Positions 41,760 to 49,379 of a stretch of 56,223 nt of DNA are shown piece after piece. The translations under genes were made by a program, and so were the position numbers. The notes beneath the pieces were generated by a model, which saw only the letters and a list, made by a program, of their open reading frames with translations, was not told the origin of the DNA and searched no databases. The DNA is from JANQRA01 sp035550735 (GTDB lineage Bacteria > Actinomycetota > Acidimicrobiia > Spongiisociales > ZC4RG35), in contig DASZOM010000049.1 of assembly GCA_035550735.1 (NCBI GenBank), forward strand, positions 1-56,223. The letters run 5' to 3'. Numbering within the stretch: position 1 is the first letter of the stretch; the number at the start of each line of letters is the position of its first letter.

Positions 41760-42157
41760 CAGCCTCTCCGACGCTTCTTGGGCCGACAGCCGTTGTGTGG
41801 CATCGGGGTGACGTCCTTCACCCAGGTCACCTCCATGCCCATGTTCTGCAGGGTGCGGACCGCGGTGTCCCGGCCCGAGCCGGTACCGCTGACGATCACG
41901 TCGAGCTTGCGAATGCCGTGCTCTCCGGCCCGTCGGGCTGCCTCTTCGGCTGCCACCTGTGCGGCGTAAGGGGTCGACTTCCGCGAGCCCTTGAACCCGA
42001 CAGATCCACCCGAGGTCCAGGCCACCGAGGCGCCGGTCTGATCGGTGATGTTGATGATCGTGTTGTTGAAGCTGGCCTTGATGTGCGCCTGGCCGTGGGA
42101 GATGTTCTTCCGCTCCCGACGACGGACTCGCTTGGCGCCCTGCTGACGTGAAGTCAC
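41759..42157 (-). CDS. rpsK: Ribosomal protein S11
   Basis: A 132-residue platform protein. HGQAHIKASFNNTIINITD and SAGGSVGFKGSRKSTPYAAQ-like residues (SGGSVGFKGSRKSTPYAAQ) are diagnostic, with the C-terminus THNGCRPKKRRRG-like (PMPHNGCRPKKRRRG). It overlaps rpsM by 4 bp and rpsD by one base. Confidence 0.98.
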   Translation of the reverse strand: MTSRQQGAKRVRRRERKNISHGQAHIKASFNNTIINITDQTGASVAWTSGGSVGFKGSRKSTPYAAQVAAEEAARRAGEHGIRKLDVIVSGTGSGRDTAVRTLQNMGMEVTWVKDVTPMPHNGCRPKKRRRG

Positions 42158-42531
42158 TTGGTCACCTTCTTCTTGCCGGCGATGGCGACCCGACGGCCCT
42201 TGCGGCCCCGTGCGTTGGTGTGGGTCCGCTGGCCACGCACCGGCAGACCGCGGCGATGGCGGATGCCCTGGTAGCTGCCGATCTCGATCTTGCGCTTGAT
42301 GTTCTGCTGGACGTCACGGCGGAGGTCACCCTCCACCTTGAAGTTGGCCTCGATATGACGGCGAATGCGCGCCACCTCGTCGTCGGTCAGCGAGCGGACT
42401 CTCGTCGACGGGTCGATCCCGGTCTCGGCGCAGATCCGCTGGGCCGTGGTGAGGCCGATCCCGTAGATGTAGGTCAAAGAGATCTCGAGACGCTTGTCCC
42501 TGGGGACGTCTACTCCTGCGATACGTGCCAT
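42154..42531 (-). CDS. rpsM: Ribosomal protein S13
   Basis: A 125-residue head protein contacting tRNA. MARIAGVDVPRDKRLEISLT opens the protein; YIYGIGLTTAQRIC and RHRRGLPVRGQRTHTNARG are signatures, and KGRRVAIAGKKKVTK is the basic tail. ATG 42531 is chosen over an in-frame earlier start because the family begins at MARIAGV. rpmJ lies four bases upstream. Confidence 0.98.
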   Translation of the reverse strand: MARIAGVDVPRDKRLEISLTYIYGIGLTTAQRICAETGIDPSTRVRSLTDDEVARIRRHIEANFKVEGDLRRDVQQNIKRKIEIGSYQGIRHRRGLPVRGQRTHTNARGRKGRRVAIAGKKKVTK

Positions 42532-42535
42532 CGGA

Positions 42536-42649
42536 TCAGCCCTGTCGCTGCTTGTGTCGTGGGTTGGAACAGATGACCCAGACGCGGCCACGACGCCGGA
42601 TCACCCGACACTTCTCACACATCTTCTTCGTGGAAGGTCTCACCTTCAT
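42536..42649 (-). CDS. rpmJ: Ribosomal protein L36, zinc-binding form
   Basis: A 37-residue protein read directly from the sequence. Cys11, Cys14, Cys27 and His32 are the zinc ligands, within MKVRPSTKKMCEKCRVIRRR and VWVICSNPRHKQRQG. ATG 42649 is preceded by GGAGAG. It heads the alpha operon here. infA, which commonly precedes rpmJ, is not in the upstream gap. Confidence 0.97.
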   Translation of the reverse strand: MKVRPSTKKMCEKCRVIRRRGRVWVICSNPRHKQRQG

Positions 42650-42836
42650 CGTGCTCTCCAATTCTCGACGCACACGAGCGCGTGCGATGCCAGGCCACTG
42701 TCAACGGCAACCGGAGCGATTCGAGTGGTTGCGGGCGACAATGCCCTGGCTACAACCCACCCTTTCGGCCAAAGAAAGAGCGGAAAAGACCTGCCCATGT
42801 TAATGACCTCCCCGTCCTTCCTCAAGTCGGCCCGGA
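42650..42836 (-). promoter_or_regulatory. Gap upstream of rpmJ; possible alpha-operon promoter
   Basis: These 187 bp are too short for infA and contain no gene I can support. On the minus strand a perfect TTGACA (fwd 42699-42704) is present but has no -10 at the expected spacing. An internal promoter is possible but not shown. Confidence 0.25.
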
Positions 42837-43640
42837 TCAGTTCTGCGAGCTGGCCCGAGCCGGGACCACCTCGTCGACGGGGAGCGGCTCGGCGGACGCG
42901 GTGAAGACCATTGGACCATCGGGAGTGATCGCCACAGTGTGCTCCCAGTGGGCCGACAGCGAGCCGTCGGCGGTGTGCACCGTCCAGCCGTCACGGTCGA
43001 CTCTCGTGTGCCGGGTGCCGATGTTGAACATGGGCTCGATGCAGAGCGCCATCCCGGAGCGGAGCCGCAGTCCGGTGCCGGCAGCCCCGTAGTTGGGGAC
43101 CTGGGGCTCCTCGTGCATCTGACGGCCGATCCCATGACCCACGTACTCCTCGACGACGCCATAGCCTTGGGCTTCCCCGATGGCGTGGACCGCCGACCCG
43201 ATGTCACCGAGACGGCTGCCCTTGCGGACATGGACGACACCGGCCCAGAGCGCTTCCTCGGTGGTGTCGATGAGTCGCTGCGCCTCGGCGGAGATTTCGC
43301 CTATCCCCATGGTGAAGGCGGCGTCCCCATGGAAGCCCTCGAAGATCGCACCGGCATCCACGGAGAGGATGTCCCCTTCCTCGAGCCGGTACTCGTTGGG
43401 GATGCCGTGGACGATGACATCGTTGGGTGAGAGACAGAGGGTGGCCGGGTAGGTGCCCAGGTAGTTGAGGAACGAAGACGTGCAGCCGTGATCGGCGATG
43501 ACACGGGCACCGATCTCCTCCAGCTCGAGGAGGGACACTCCGGGACCGGCGGCTTCACGCACCGCGGCGTGGACCGCAGCCACGGCGGCTCCGGCCTTCT
43601 GCATCTTGGCGAACTCGCGACGACTCTTGATCGTGATCAT
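42837..43640 (-). CDS. map: Methionine aminopeptidase, type I
   Basis: A 267-residue metalloprotease removing initiator methionine. The five metal ligands are visible in ILSVDAGAIF, FHGDAAF, VGHGIGRQMHE, CIEPMFNIG and HWEHTVAI. It lacks the N-terminal zinc-finger extension of type Ic enzymes. Its ATG overlaps the adk stop by 4 bp. It sits in the usual actinobacterial place after secY-adk. Confidence 0.97.
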   Translation of the reverse strand: MITIKSRREFAKMQKAGAAVAAVHAAVREAAGPGVSLLELEEIGARVIADHGCTSSFLNYLGTYPATLCLSPNDVIVHGIPNEYRLEEGDILSVDAGAIFEGFHGDAAFTMGIGEISAEAQRLIDTTEEALWAGVVHVRKGSRLGDIGSAVHAIGEAQGYGVVEEYVGHGIGRQMHEEPQVPNYGAAGTGLRLRSGMALCIEPMFNIGTRHTRVDRDGWTVHTADGSLSAHWEHTVAITPDGPMVFTASAEPLPVDEVVPARASSQN

Positions 43641-44179
43641 GAGATCGCTTCGAGGATACGGTCGGTGACCTCCTCCACCTCCCCGATCCCGTCCACCCAG
43701 ACGGTCAGGCCACGCTCGGTGTAGATGTCGATGAGAGGCTGGGTCTGTTGGGTGTAGATCCCGAAACGGGCCCTTATGGTCTCCTCGGTGTCGTCGGTGC
43801 GCCCCCGGGAGAGGAGCCGCTCGGTGAGCTCGTCCTCGTCGACCCGGAAGACCACCACCTTGTCCAGCCCGTCCTCGCCGAGCAACTCGTCGAGATAGGC
43901 CACCTGGGCCTGGGTGCGGGGAAAGCCGTCGAGGATGAAGCCATGGGCGGCGTCATCTTCGGAGATGCGCTCACGCAACATCGCCACGGTGATCTCGTCC
44001 GGCACGTACCCGCCGGAGTCGAGGATCGCCTGCACCTTCATCCCCAGCTCGGTCTTCTGGGCGACGTTGTCCCGGAACATGTCACCGGTGGAGATGTGCG
44101 GGATGCCCACTCTGGCGGCCACCTTCCCCGCCTGGGTCCCCTTGCCGGCCCCAGGCGGGCCGATGAACAGAAGCCTCAC
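43637..44179 (-). CDS. adk: Adenylate kinase, short form
   Basis: A 180-residue kinase converting ATP and AMP to two ADP. The P-loop is FIGPPGAGKGTQAG, the NMP-binding region starts ISTGDMFRDNVAQ, and DGFPRTQAQ is the family signature. The lid domain is short (GRTDDTEETIRARF), as in actinobacterial enzymes, with no zinc cysteines. The start is GTG 44179. A four-codon ATG frame (Met-Met-Met-Gln) at 44190-44176 ends in a TGA overlapping that GTG, and a perfect hairpin precedes it. Confidence 0.97.
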   Translation of the reverse strand: MRLLFIGPPGAGKGTQAGKVAARVGIPHISTGDMFRDNVAQKTELGMKVQAILDSGGYVPDEITVAMLRERISEDDAAHGFILDGFPRTQAQVAYLDELLGEDGLDKVVVFRVDEDELTERLLSRGRTDDTEETIRARFGIYTQQTQPLIDIYTERGLTVWVDGIGEVEEVTDRILEAIS

Positions 44180-44191
44180 TGCATCATCATT

Positions 44192-44240
44192 GTCCTACGT
44201 GCAATGAACGTCGTTATACGACGTTCATTGCACGTAGGAC
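44192..44240. other. Perfect 23-bp hairpin between secY and adk
   Basis: Left arm 44192-44214 and right arm 44218-44240 are perfectly complementary with a 3-nt loop; the arm starts GTCCTACGTGCAATGAACG. There is no T-run on either strand, so a simple intrinsic terminator is unlikely. On the mRNA the distal arm contains AGGA, the only ribosome-site candidate for adk, which the hairpin would hide. An RNase III-type processing site or translation control is inferred. Confidence 0.85.
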
Positions 44241-44255
44241 GGTTGACGACGGTGG

Positions 44256-45569
44256 TCACGTCAGGATTCCCTCGTAGTTCCTCATGGTCAGCTGGGACTC
44301 GATCTGCTTCATCGTCTCCAGGGCGACACCGACCACGATGAGAATCGACACACCGGAGAAGGCGATCTGGATGTTCCAGACCGCCCCGGCGATGGCGGGG
44401 AGGATCGAGATGACGGCGAGGAAGATCGAGCCGGGCAGGGTGATCCGATTGAGGATGAAGGCGAGATGCCGGGAAGTCTGCCGGCCCGGCCGCACCCCCG
44501 GGATGAACCCGCCCTGACGCTGGATCATCTCCGCCTGCTGCTCGGGGTCGAACTGGATTGCGGTGTAGAAGTAGGTGAAGAACACGATCAGGGCGAACAG
44601 GATCCCGATGTACCACCAGCTCACCGCAGTGGCACCCGTTCCCAGGTTGGTGTCGATCCAGCGGTAGATCGACTGCAGCCAACCGGCGTCGAAGGGGATG
44701 GCGGTGATGATCAGCGAGGGGATCAGCAGCACCGATGTGGCGAAGATCACCGGGATCACACCGGCGGTGTTCACCTTCAAGGGGATGTAGGTGGACTGGC
44801 CACCCATCACCCGGCGTCCCCGGACCCGCTTGGCGAACTGGATCGGGATCCGCCGCTGGCCCTGGTCGACGTAGATGATGGCGCCGATCATGACCAGGAA
44901 CACGAGGATGATCACGATGAAGCGGGTAGGGAGGCCCACGGCCCAGGTCTGGCCGTAGATGTTGACGAACACCGACGGGAACTGGCTCAGGATCGCCACG
45001 AAGATGATGAGCGACATCCCGTTGCCCACGCCCCGCTGGGTGATGAGCTCGCCCAGCCACATCACCATGGCGGTGCCCGCGGTCATGGTGAGCACGATCA
45101 GGATGACCCGGCCCGGTGTGTAGTTCGGGATCAGGTCGATGCCTCCGGTGAAACGCCCGGAGTGGAAGAGGAACGTGAAACCCGTCGACTGGATGAGGGC
45201 GAGGACAACAGTCAGATAGCGGGTCCACTGGGTGATCACCTTGCGGCCCGACTCGCCTTCCTCCTGGAGGGCTTGCAGCCTGGGGATGACCACGGTCAGC
45301 AGCTGCATGATGATCGAGGCGGTTATGTAGGGGATGATCCCCAGGGCGAAGACCGAGAAGCTCTCCAGAGCCCCGCCGGAGAAGAGGTTGATCAGCCCGT
45401 AGATGCCGCCGGCGGACTGCTGGCTCTGGAAGAGAGCGACCGCGTCGAGGTCGATGCCGGGCACGGGGAGGGCGGCACCGAGTCGGTAGACCCCGAACAT
45501 GGCCAGGGTGAAGAGGATCTTCACCCTGAGGTCGGGGATCTTGAACATGTTCCGGTAGATGGTCAGCAC
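44256..45569 (-). CDS. secY: Protein translocase subunit SecY
   Basis: A 437-residue ten-helix channel of the Sec translocon, which would export the secreted proteins seen elsewhere in the window. LPVPGIDLDAV begins the first periplasmic part, IYGLINLFSGGALESFSVFA the plug region, and RVRGRRVMGGQSTYIPLKVN the cytoplasmic C4-C5 signature. GTG 45569 is used; an ATG seven codons later is possible. Both ends of the gene are bordered by perfect hairpins. Confidence 0.98.
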   Translation of the reverse strand: MLTIYRNMFKIPDLRVKILFTLAMFGVYRLGAALPVPGIDLDAVALFQSQQSAGGIYGLINLFSGGALESFSVFALGIIPYITASIIMQLLTVVIPRLQALQEEGESGRKVITQWTRYLTVVLALIQSTGFTFLFHSGRFTGGIDLIPNYTPGRVILIVLTMTAGTAMVMWLGELITQRGVGNGMSLIIFVAILSQFPSVFVNIYGQTWAVGLPTRFIVIILVFLVMIGAIIYVDQGQRRIPIQFAKRVRGRRVMGGQSTYIPLKVNTAGVIPVIFATSVLLIPSLIITAIPFDAGWLQSIYRWIDTNLGTGATAVSWWYIGILFALIVFFTYFYTAIQFDPEQQAEMIQRQGGFIPGVRPGRQTSRHLAFILNRITLPGSIFLAVISILPAIAGAVWNIQIAFSGVSILIVVGVALETMKQIESQLTMRNYEGILT

Positions 45570-45608
45570 GGGCTCACCCGGATCGCATGATGAGGTTCCG
45601 GTGCGGTC

Positions 45609-45633
45609 ATCGAGGTCATGAAATGACCTCGAT
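45609..45633. other. Perfect 11-bp hairpin over the rplO stop codon
   Basis: ATCGAGGTCAT at 45609-45619 pairs perfectly with ATGACCTCGAT at 45623-45633 around GAA. The rplO stop (45616-45618) lies inside one arm. No T-run follows. It may protect or process the mRNA between rplO and secY. Confidence 0.7.
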
Positions 45634-46074
45634 GGAACCGCCGGCCTTCTCGATCTTCTCCTTGGCCGCGGCGCTGAAGGCGTGGGCCCTCACCGTGAGG
45701 GCCTTGTCGAGGTCGCCCTCGGCGAGCACCTTGACCTGACCCTTGTGCCGGATCAGCCCGCGCTCGCGCAGGGTCTCCGGAGTGACCTCGCTGCCCTTGT
45801 CGAATACGGCCAATGAGGCGAGGTTGACGATGGCGTACTCCACCTTGTTGGGATTGGTGAACCCCTTCAGCTTGGGGAGCCGCATCGCCAACGGGGTCTG
45901 ACCACCCTCGAACCCGGGGCGGAGACGGCTGCGCGCCTTGAGCCCCTTGGTGCCGCGGCCGGCAGTCTTGCCCCGCCGGCCACCCTCGCCACGGCCTACC
46001 CGGATCTTCTTCTTCTTCGATCCCGGGGCCGGGCTGAGGTGATGCAGCTTGAGCTGTTCTCTCTTCTCGGTCAT
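45616..46074 (-). CDS. rplO: Ribosomal protein L15
   Basis: A 152-residue assembly protein. LHHLSPAPGSKKKKIRVGRG, GRRGKTAGRGTKGLKARS and FEGGQTPLAMRLPKLKGF are signatures. It starts one base after the rpmD stop. Its last codons are part of a perfect hairpin that continues past the stop. Confidence 0.98.
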   Translation of the reverse strand: MTEKREQLKLHHLSPAPGSKKKKIRVGRGEGGRRGKTAGRGTKGLKARSRLRPGFEGGQTPLAMRLPKLKGFTNPNKVEYAIVNLASLAVFDKGSEVTPETLRERGLIRHKGQVKVLAEGDLDKALTVRAHAFSAAAKEKIEKAGGSIEVIS

Positions 46075-46075
46075 G

Positions 46076-46270
46076 TCAGTCTTCTTCCACTTCCACGAGG
46101 TGGCTCACCTTGGCGAGCATGCCGCGCAGACTCGGGCTGTCGGTGTGCTCCGCGGTCTGATGCATCTTGCGCAGGCCGAGCCCCTCGACTGTCGCCCTGG
46201 TCTTGGGCTTCTCGCCGATGAGACTGCGACGCAAGGTCACCTTCACGGTCTTGTTCTTCGCCTTGGCCAT
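46076..46270 (-). CDS. rpmD: Ribosomal protein L30
   Basis: A 64-residue protein with VKVTLRRSLIGEKPKTRATV and LGLRKMHQTAEHTDSPSLRG, the L30 core; SLRGMLAKVSHLVEVEE is the C-terminus. It lies seven bases after rpsE in the spc operon. Confidence 0.97.
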   Translation of the reverse strand: MAKAKNKTVKVTLRRSLIGEKPKTRATVEGLGLRKMHQTAEHTDSPSLRGMLAKVSHLVEVEED

Positions 46271-46277
46271 GCTCTAC

Positions 46278-46847
46278 CTACTTGTCGGACGGGGCGGCTC
46301 GCAACGTCTCGGTCGTGTTGTACGCCGCGAGCAGGCCGGGTGGCGTGATGTCCTCGACCTTCCGACCACGGAGGCGGGCCACCTGGTCGGGGCGACGCTG
46401 GGCGAGCAGTCCGTTCATCGTCGCCTTGGCCACGTTGAGATGGGTGGGCGAGCCCAATGACTTGGCCAGGGCGTCCTTGATCCCGGCTGCCTCGAGGATC
46501 TGACGGACGGCTCCCCCGGCGATGACACCGGTTCCGGGTGCGGCCGGCTTGATCAGGACACGGGCGGCGTCATGGGTGCCGGTGATCTGATGGACGATGG
46601 TCTGGCCGGCCATGGGCACGACCTGCATCCCCCGTCTCGCCTGCTCCATCCCCTTCTGGATGGCGGCGGGCACTTCCTTGGCCTTGCCGTAGCCGACACC
46701 GACCTTGCCGTTGCCGTCGCCCACGACCACCAGGGCGGTGAAGCTGAAGCGCCTCCCACCCTTGACCACCTTGGCGACACGGTTGATCTGGATCACCCGC
46801 TCGTCGTATTGGCTCGTCTCCGAGCCGGGCCGATTCTGTTTCGCCAT
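46278..46847 (-). CDS. rpsE: Ribosomal protein S5
   Basis: A 189-residue fidelity protein. VAKVVKGGRRFSFTALVVVG is the S5 double-stranded-RNA-binding domain, VGYGKAKEVPAAIQKGMEQA the second signature, and GGAVRQILEAAGIKDALAKS the C-terminal domain. It starts immediately after the rplR stop with no gap. Confidence 0.98.
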   Translation of the reverse strand: MAKQNRPGSETSQYDERVIQINRVAKVVKGGRRFSFTALVVVGDGNGKVGVGYGKAKEVPAAIQKGMEQARRGMQVVPMAGQTIVHQITGTHDAARVLIKPAAPGTGVIAGGAVRQILEAAGIKDALAKSLGSPTHLNVAKATMNGLLAQRRPDQVARLRGRKVEDITPPGLLAAYNTTETLRAAPSDK

Positions 46848-47201
46848 CTAGAACTCCAGTCCTGCCTCGCGGGCGGCGTCGGCGAGGGCCTTCAGCCTTC
46901 CGTGGTACTTGTACCCGCCCCGGTCGAAGACCACTGCGGTGACGCCCGCCTCCTTGGCCCGGTCCGCCACCAAGGCGCCCACCTTGGCCGCGGTGTCGAC
47001 GTTGAGCCGGCCCGAGCGGAGATCCGCCTCTTGTGAGGACGCCGCAGCCAGCGTGCGACCCCCATGATCGTCGATGATCTGGGCATAGATGTAACGGTTG
47101 CTGCGGAAGACGGCCAGCCTGGGACGCTCTGGCGTGCCCCGGAGCCCCTTGCGCACCCTCTGATGCCGGCGGGCACGGGCGTCGTTTCGGGAACCCCTCA
47201 T
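46848..47201 (-). CDS. rplR: Ribosomal protein L18
   Basis: A 117-residue 5S rRNA binder. RGTPERPRLAVFRSNRYIYA and FDRGGYKYHGRLKALADAAR are signatures. ATG 47201 shares one base with the rplF stop (TGATG) and is preferred to GTG one codon earlier. Confidence 0.98.
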   Translation of the reverse strand: MRGSRNDARARRHQRVRKGLRGTPERPRLAVFRSNRYIYAQIIDDHGGRTLAAASSQEADLRSGRLNVDTAAKVGALVADRAKEAGVTAVVFDRGGYKYHGRLKALADAAREAGLEF

Positions 47202-47737
47202 CACTTGCCTGCCTTCCCGGCCTTGCGTCGCACGTACTCGCCCGAGTAGCGGATGCCCTTGCCCTTGTAGGGCTCGGGGGGCCGGACCTTGCGAATGCCG
47301 GCGGCCACTTCGCCCACCTTCTCCTTGTCGATGCCGGACACCACGATCCGGGTCTGCTCAGGGACCTCGAAGGTGATGCCCTCGGGTGCCTTCACCTCGA
47401 CGGTGTGACTGAAACCGACCTGGAGCTCGATGTTCTCGCCCTTGAGAGCGGCGCGATAGCCGACCCCGTGGATCTCCAGCTCCTTGCGGAAGCCGTCGGA
47501 CACGCCGACCACCATGTTGTACAGGAGGGCTCGACTCAGCCCGTGGAGGGCACGCGACTCACGCTCGTCGTCGGGACGGGTGACGGTGATGACCCGGTCG
47601 TCCACGTCGAAGCCGATCCGCTCGTTGAACGAGCGGGAGAGCTCACCCTTCGAGCCCTTGACGGTGACCGCATTGCCGCGGATCTGGACGTCGACGCCCT
47701 CGGGAAGCTCTACCGGCTGGTTACCGATTCGGCTCAT
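47201..47737 (-). CDS. rplF: Ribosomal protein L6
   Basis: A 178-residue protein near the sarcin-ricin loop. MSRIGNQPVELPEGV opens it; LEIHGVGYRAALKGENIELQ and RKVRPPEPYKGKGIRYSGEY are signatures, ending RRKAGKAGK. ATG 47737 shares one base with the rpsH stop; an ATG two codons upstream is not family-like. Confidence 0.98.
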   Translation of the reverse strand: MSRIGNQPVELPEGVDVQIRGNAVTVKGSKGELSRSFNERIGFDVDDRVITVTRPDDERESRALHGLSRALLYNMVVGVSDGFRKELEIHGVGYRAALKGENIELQVGFSHTVEVKAPEGITFEVPEQTRIVVSGIDKEKVGEVAAGIRKVRPPEPYKGKGIRYSGEYVRRKAGKAGK

Positions 47738-48132
47738 CACCAAACCTCACAGAGGATCTCTCCGCCGAGACTTCTCTTGCGAGCCTCACGGTCGGGCATC
47801 AAGCCCTGGCTGGTCGAGACGACCGCAACCCCGAGACCGCCCTGGACGCGGGGCAGCTCCTTGGCTCCGCGGTAGACACGGTGACCGGGGCGGGAGACCC
47901 GCTTGAGGCCGATGATCACGGGCTTGCGACGCTCGGCATAGCGAAGGACGAGCTCGAGATCGCTTCGGTGCCCGTTGTCCGAGACCTGGAAGCGGTCGAT
48001 GAAGCCCTCGTTCACCAGGATCTGGGCGATGTCGACCTTCAGCTTCGAAGACGGCATGACCACTCGCTCATGACCCACAGCCACCGCGTTGCGGATCCGG
48101 GTGAGCATGTCCGCGATCGGATCGGTAACCAT
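47737..48132 (-). CDS. rpsH: Ribosomal protein S8
   Basis: A 131-residue 16S rRNA binder and, in other bacteria, a translational repressor of this operon. TDPIADMLTRIRNAVAVGHE and GLKRVSRPGHRVYRGAKELP are signatures; VVSTSQGLMPDREARKRSLG is the invariant C-terminus. ATG 48132 lies two bases after the S14 gene. Confidence 0.98.
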   Translation of the reverse strand: MVTDPIADMLTRIRNAVAVGHERVVMPSSKLKVDIAQILVNEGFIDRFQVSDNGHRSDLELVLRYAERRKPVIIGLKRVSRPGHRVYRGAKELPRVQGGLGVAVVSTSQGLMPDREARKRSLGGEILCEVW

Positions 48133-48134
48133 TG

Positions 48135-48320
48135 TCACCACGACGCCTTTCTCACACCGGGCAGCTCGCCGCGACTGGCGAGCTCCCTGACGCAAATGCG
48201 GCACAGCCCGAAGTCGCGCAGATAGGCGCGCGGGCGGCCGCACCGCTTGCAACGGTTGTATTGGCGCACCTTGAACTTCGGTGTTCTGTTCGCCTTTGCG
48301 ATCATCGATTTCTTGGCCAT
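48135..48320 (-). CDS. rpsZ: Ribosomal protein S14, zinc-binding type Z
   Basis: A 61-residue protein with zinc cysteines Cys24, Cys27, Cys40 and Cys43 in NRCKRCGRPRAYLRDFGLCR and ICVREL. The short zinc form is the normal housekeeping version in actinobacteria; the longer zinc-free paralogue would be elsewhere. Also called rpsN in some annotations. Confidence 0.98.
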   Translation of the reverse strand: MAKKSMIAKANRTPKFKVRQYNRCKRCGRPRAYLRDFGLCRICVRELASRGELPGVRKASW

Positions 48321-48329
48321 TGACTCTCC

Positions 48330-48893
48330 TCAGACCTCTGCCCCGACCCGTCGGAACGGGAAGCCGAACGCATCCAGGAGGGCCTTGCCTCCCTCGTCGT
48401 CGGTGGCGGTGGTGACGATGGTGATGTTCATGCCCCTGGTGGTCGACACCTGGTCGAAGTCGATCTCAGGGAAGATCAGCTGCTCGGAAGCACCCACGCT
48501 GTAGTTGCCCCGCCCGTCGAAAGCGCGCGGATTCAGCCCGCGGAAGTCACGCACCCTCGGGATTGCCACGGAGAGGAGCCTGTCGAAGAACTCCCACATC
48601 CTGGCGCCGCGGAGTGTCACCGACACGCCGATGGGCATGCCCTCACGCAACTTGAAGTTGGCGATGGACTTGCGCGCCTTGTTCACCCTCGGCTTCTGAC
48701 CGGCGATCAGCCCAAGCTCGTCGATCGCCTCGTCGATGGCCTTGCGATCCTGCACGGCCTCGCCGAGGCCCATGTTGAGCACGATCTTCTCGAGGGTGGG
48801 AACCTCCATGGGGTTCTCCAGACCGAGTTGCTCCTTGATCCGGGCATGGATCTCGGTGTCGTAGCGCACCTTGAGACGTGGCTTCTCGCTCAC
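48330..48893 (-). CDS. rplE: Ribosomal protein L5
   Basis: A 187-residue 5S rRNA binder. VPTLEKIVLNMGLGEAVQDR, KARKSIANFKLREGMPIGVS and RVRDFRGLNPRAFDGRGNYS are signatures. It overlaps rplX by 4 bp. Confidence 0.98.
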   Translation of the reverse strand: MSEKPRLKVRYDTEIHARIKEQLGLENPMEVPTLEKIVLNMGLGEAVQDRKAIDEAIDELGLIAGQKPRVNKARKSIANFKLREGMPIGVSVTLRGARMWEFFDRLLSVAIPRVRDFRGLNPRAFDGRGNYSVGASEQLIFPEIDFDQVSTTRGMNITIVTTATDDEGGKALLDAFGFPFRRVGAEV

Positions 48894-49195
48894 AGGTCAC
48901 CACCGCACTTGACACAAACCCGGTGCTTCTTGCCCTTGTCGTCGATGCGATGACCGATACGAGTCGGCCCGCATTTCTCACAGACGATCATCACGTTGGA
49001 GGCATCGATGGGCATGTCCCTGTCGATGATCCCGCCCTGCATCGTCTGCCCGGTGGGCTTGGTGTGCCTCTTCGCGGTGTTCACACCCTCGACGAGCACC
49101 TTGCCCTTGGAGGGCAGGACGCGGAGGACTTTGGACTCCTTGCCGGTGTCCTTCCCGGCGATGACCATCACGGTGTCGCCCTTCTTGAGTCTCAT
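48890..49195 (-). CDS. rplX: Ribosomal protein L24
   Basis: A 101-residue assembly initiator. MRLKKGDTVMVIAGKDTGKE is the KOW motif and GKVLVEGVNTAKRHTKPT the second signature. The C-terminus carries two Cys pairs (CEKCG and CVKCG), a zinc-ribbon-like feature. GTTGGAGG precedes ATG 49195. An unusual 184-bp gap separates it from rplN. Confidence 0.98.
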   Translation of the reverse strand: MRLKKGDTVMVIAGKDTGKESKVLRVLPSKGKVLVEGVNTAKRHTKPTGQTMQGGIIDRDMPIDASNVMIVCEKCGPTRIGHRIDDKGKKHRVCVKCGGDL

Positions 49196-49379
49196 CTCAA
49201 ACCTCCAACAGAACCTGTCCCACGCGCGGGAGCAGCCGACCGACCGGCGCCTGTTTCGCCGACGATCTGAGACGGCCACGACAGGCGTGAGGGTGAAACC
49301 CCAGCAACGCGATCACGGGCGTCGCGTGGAGGCACGCGGCGAAAGTCGGTCGGCAAATGAAAGAGTCGGCTGGCCATAT
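49196..49379 (-). promoter_or_regulatory. Structured 184-bp gap between rplN and rplX
   Basis: On the minus strand an 18-nt segment (fwd 49337-49354) is complementary to two blocks, 49254-49261 and 49235-49244, with a 9-nt bulge between them. This gives an 18-bp helix around a roughly 75-nt loop. These genes are normally nearly contiguous, so the gap probably holds an RNA structure. A 63-codon open frame crosses it but lacks supporting features. Confidence 0.55.

Noticed and set aside
44192..44240. Intrinsic terminator between secY and adk
   Set aside because: The stem is strong but no T-run follows on either strand, and adk-map need read-through unless a promoter lies inside.
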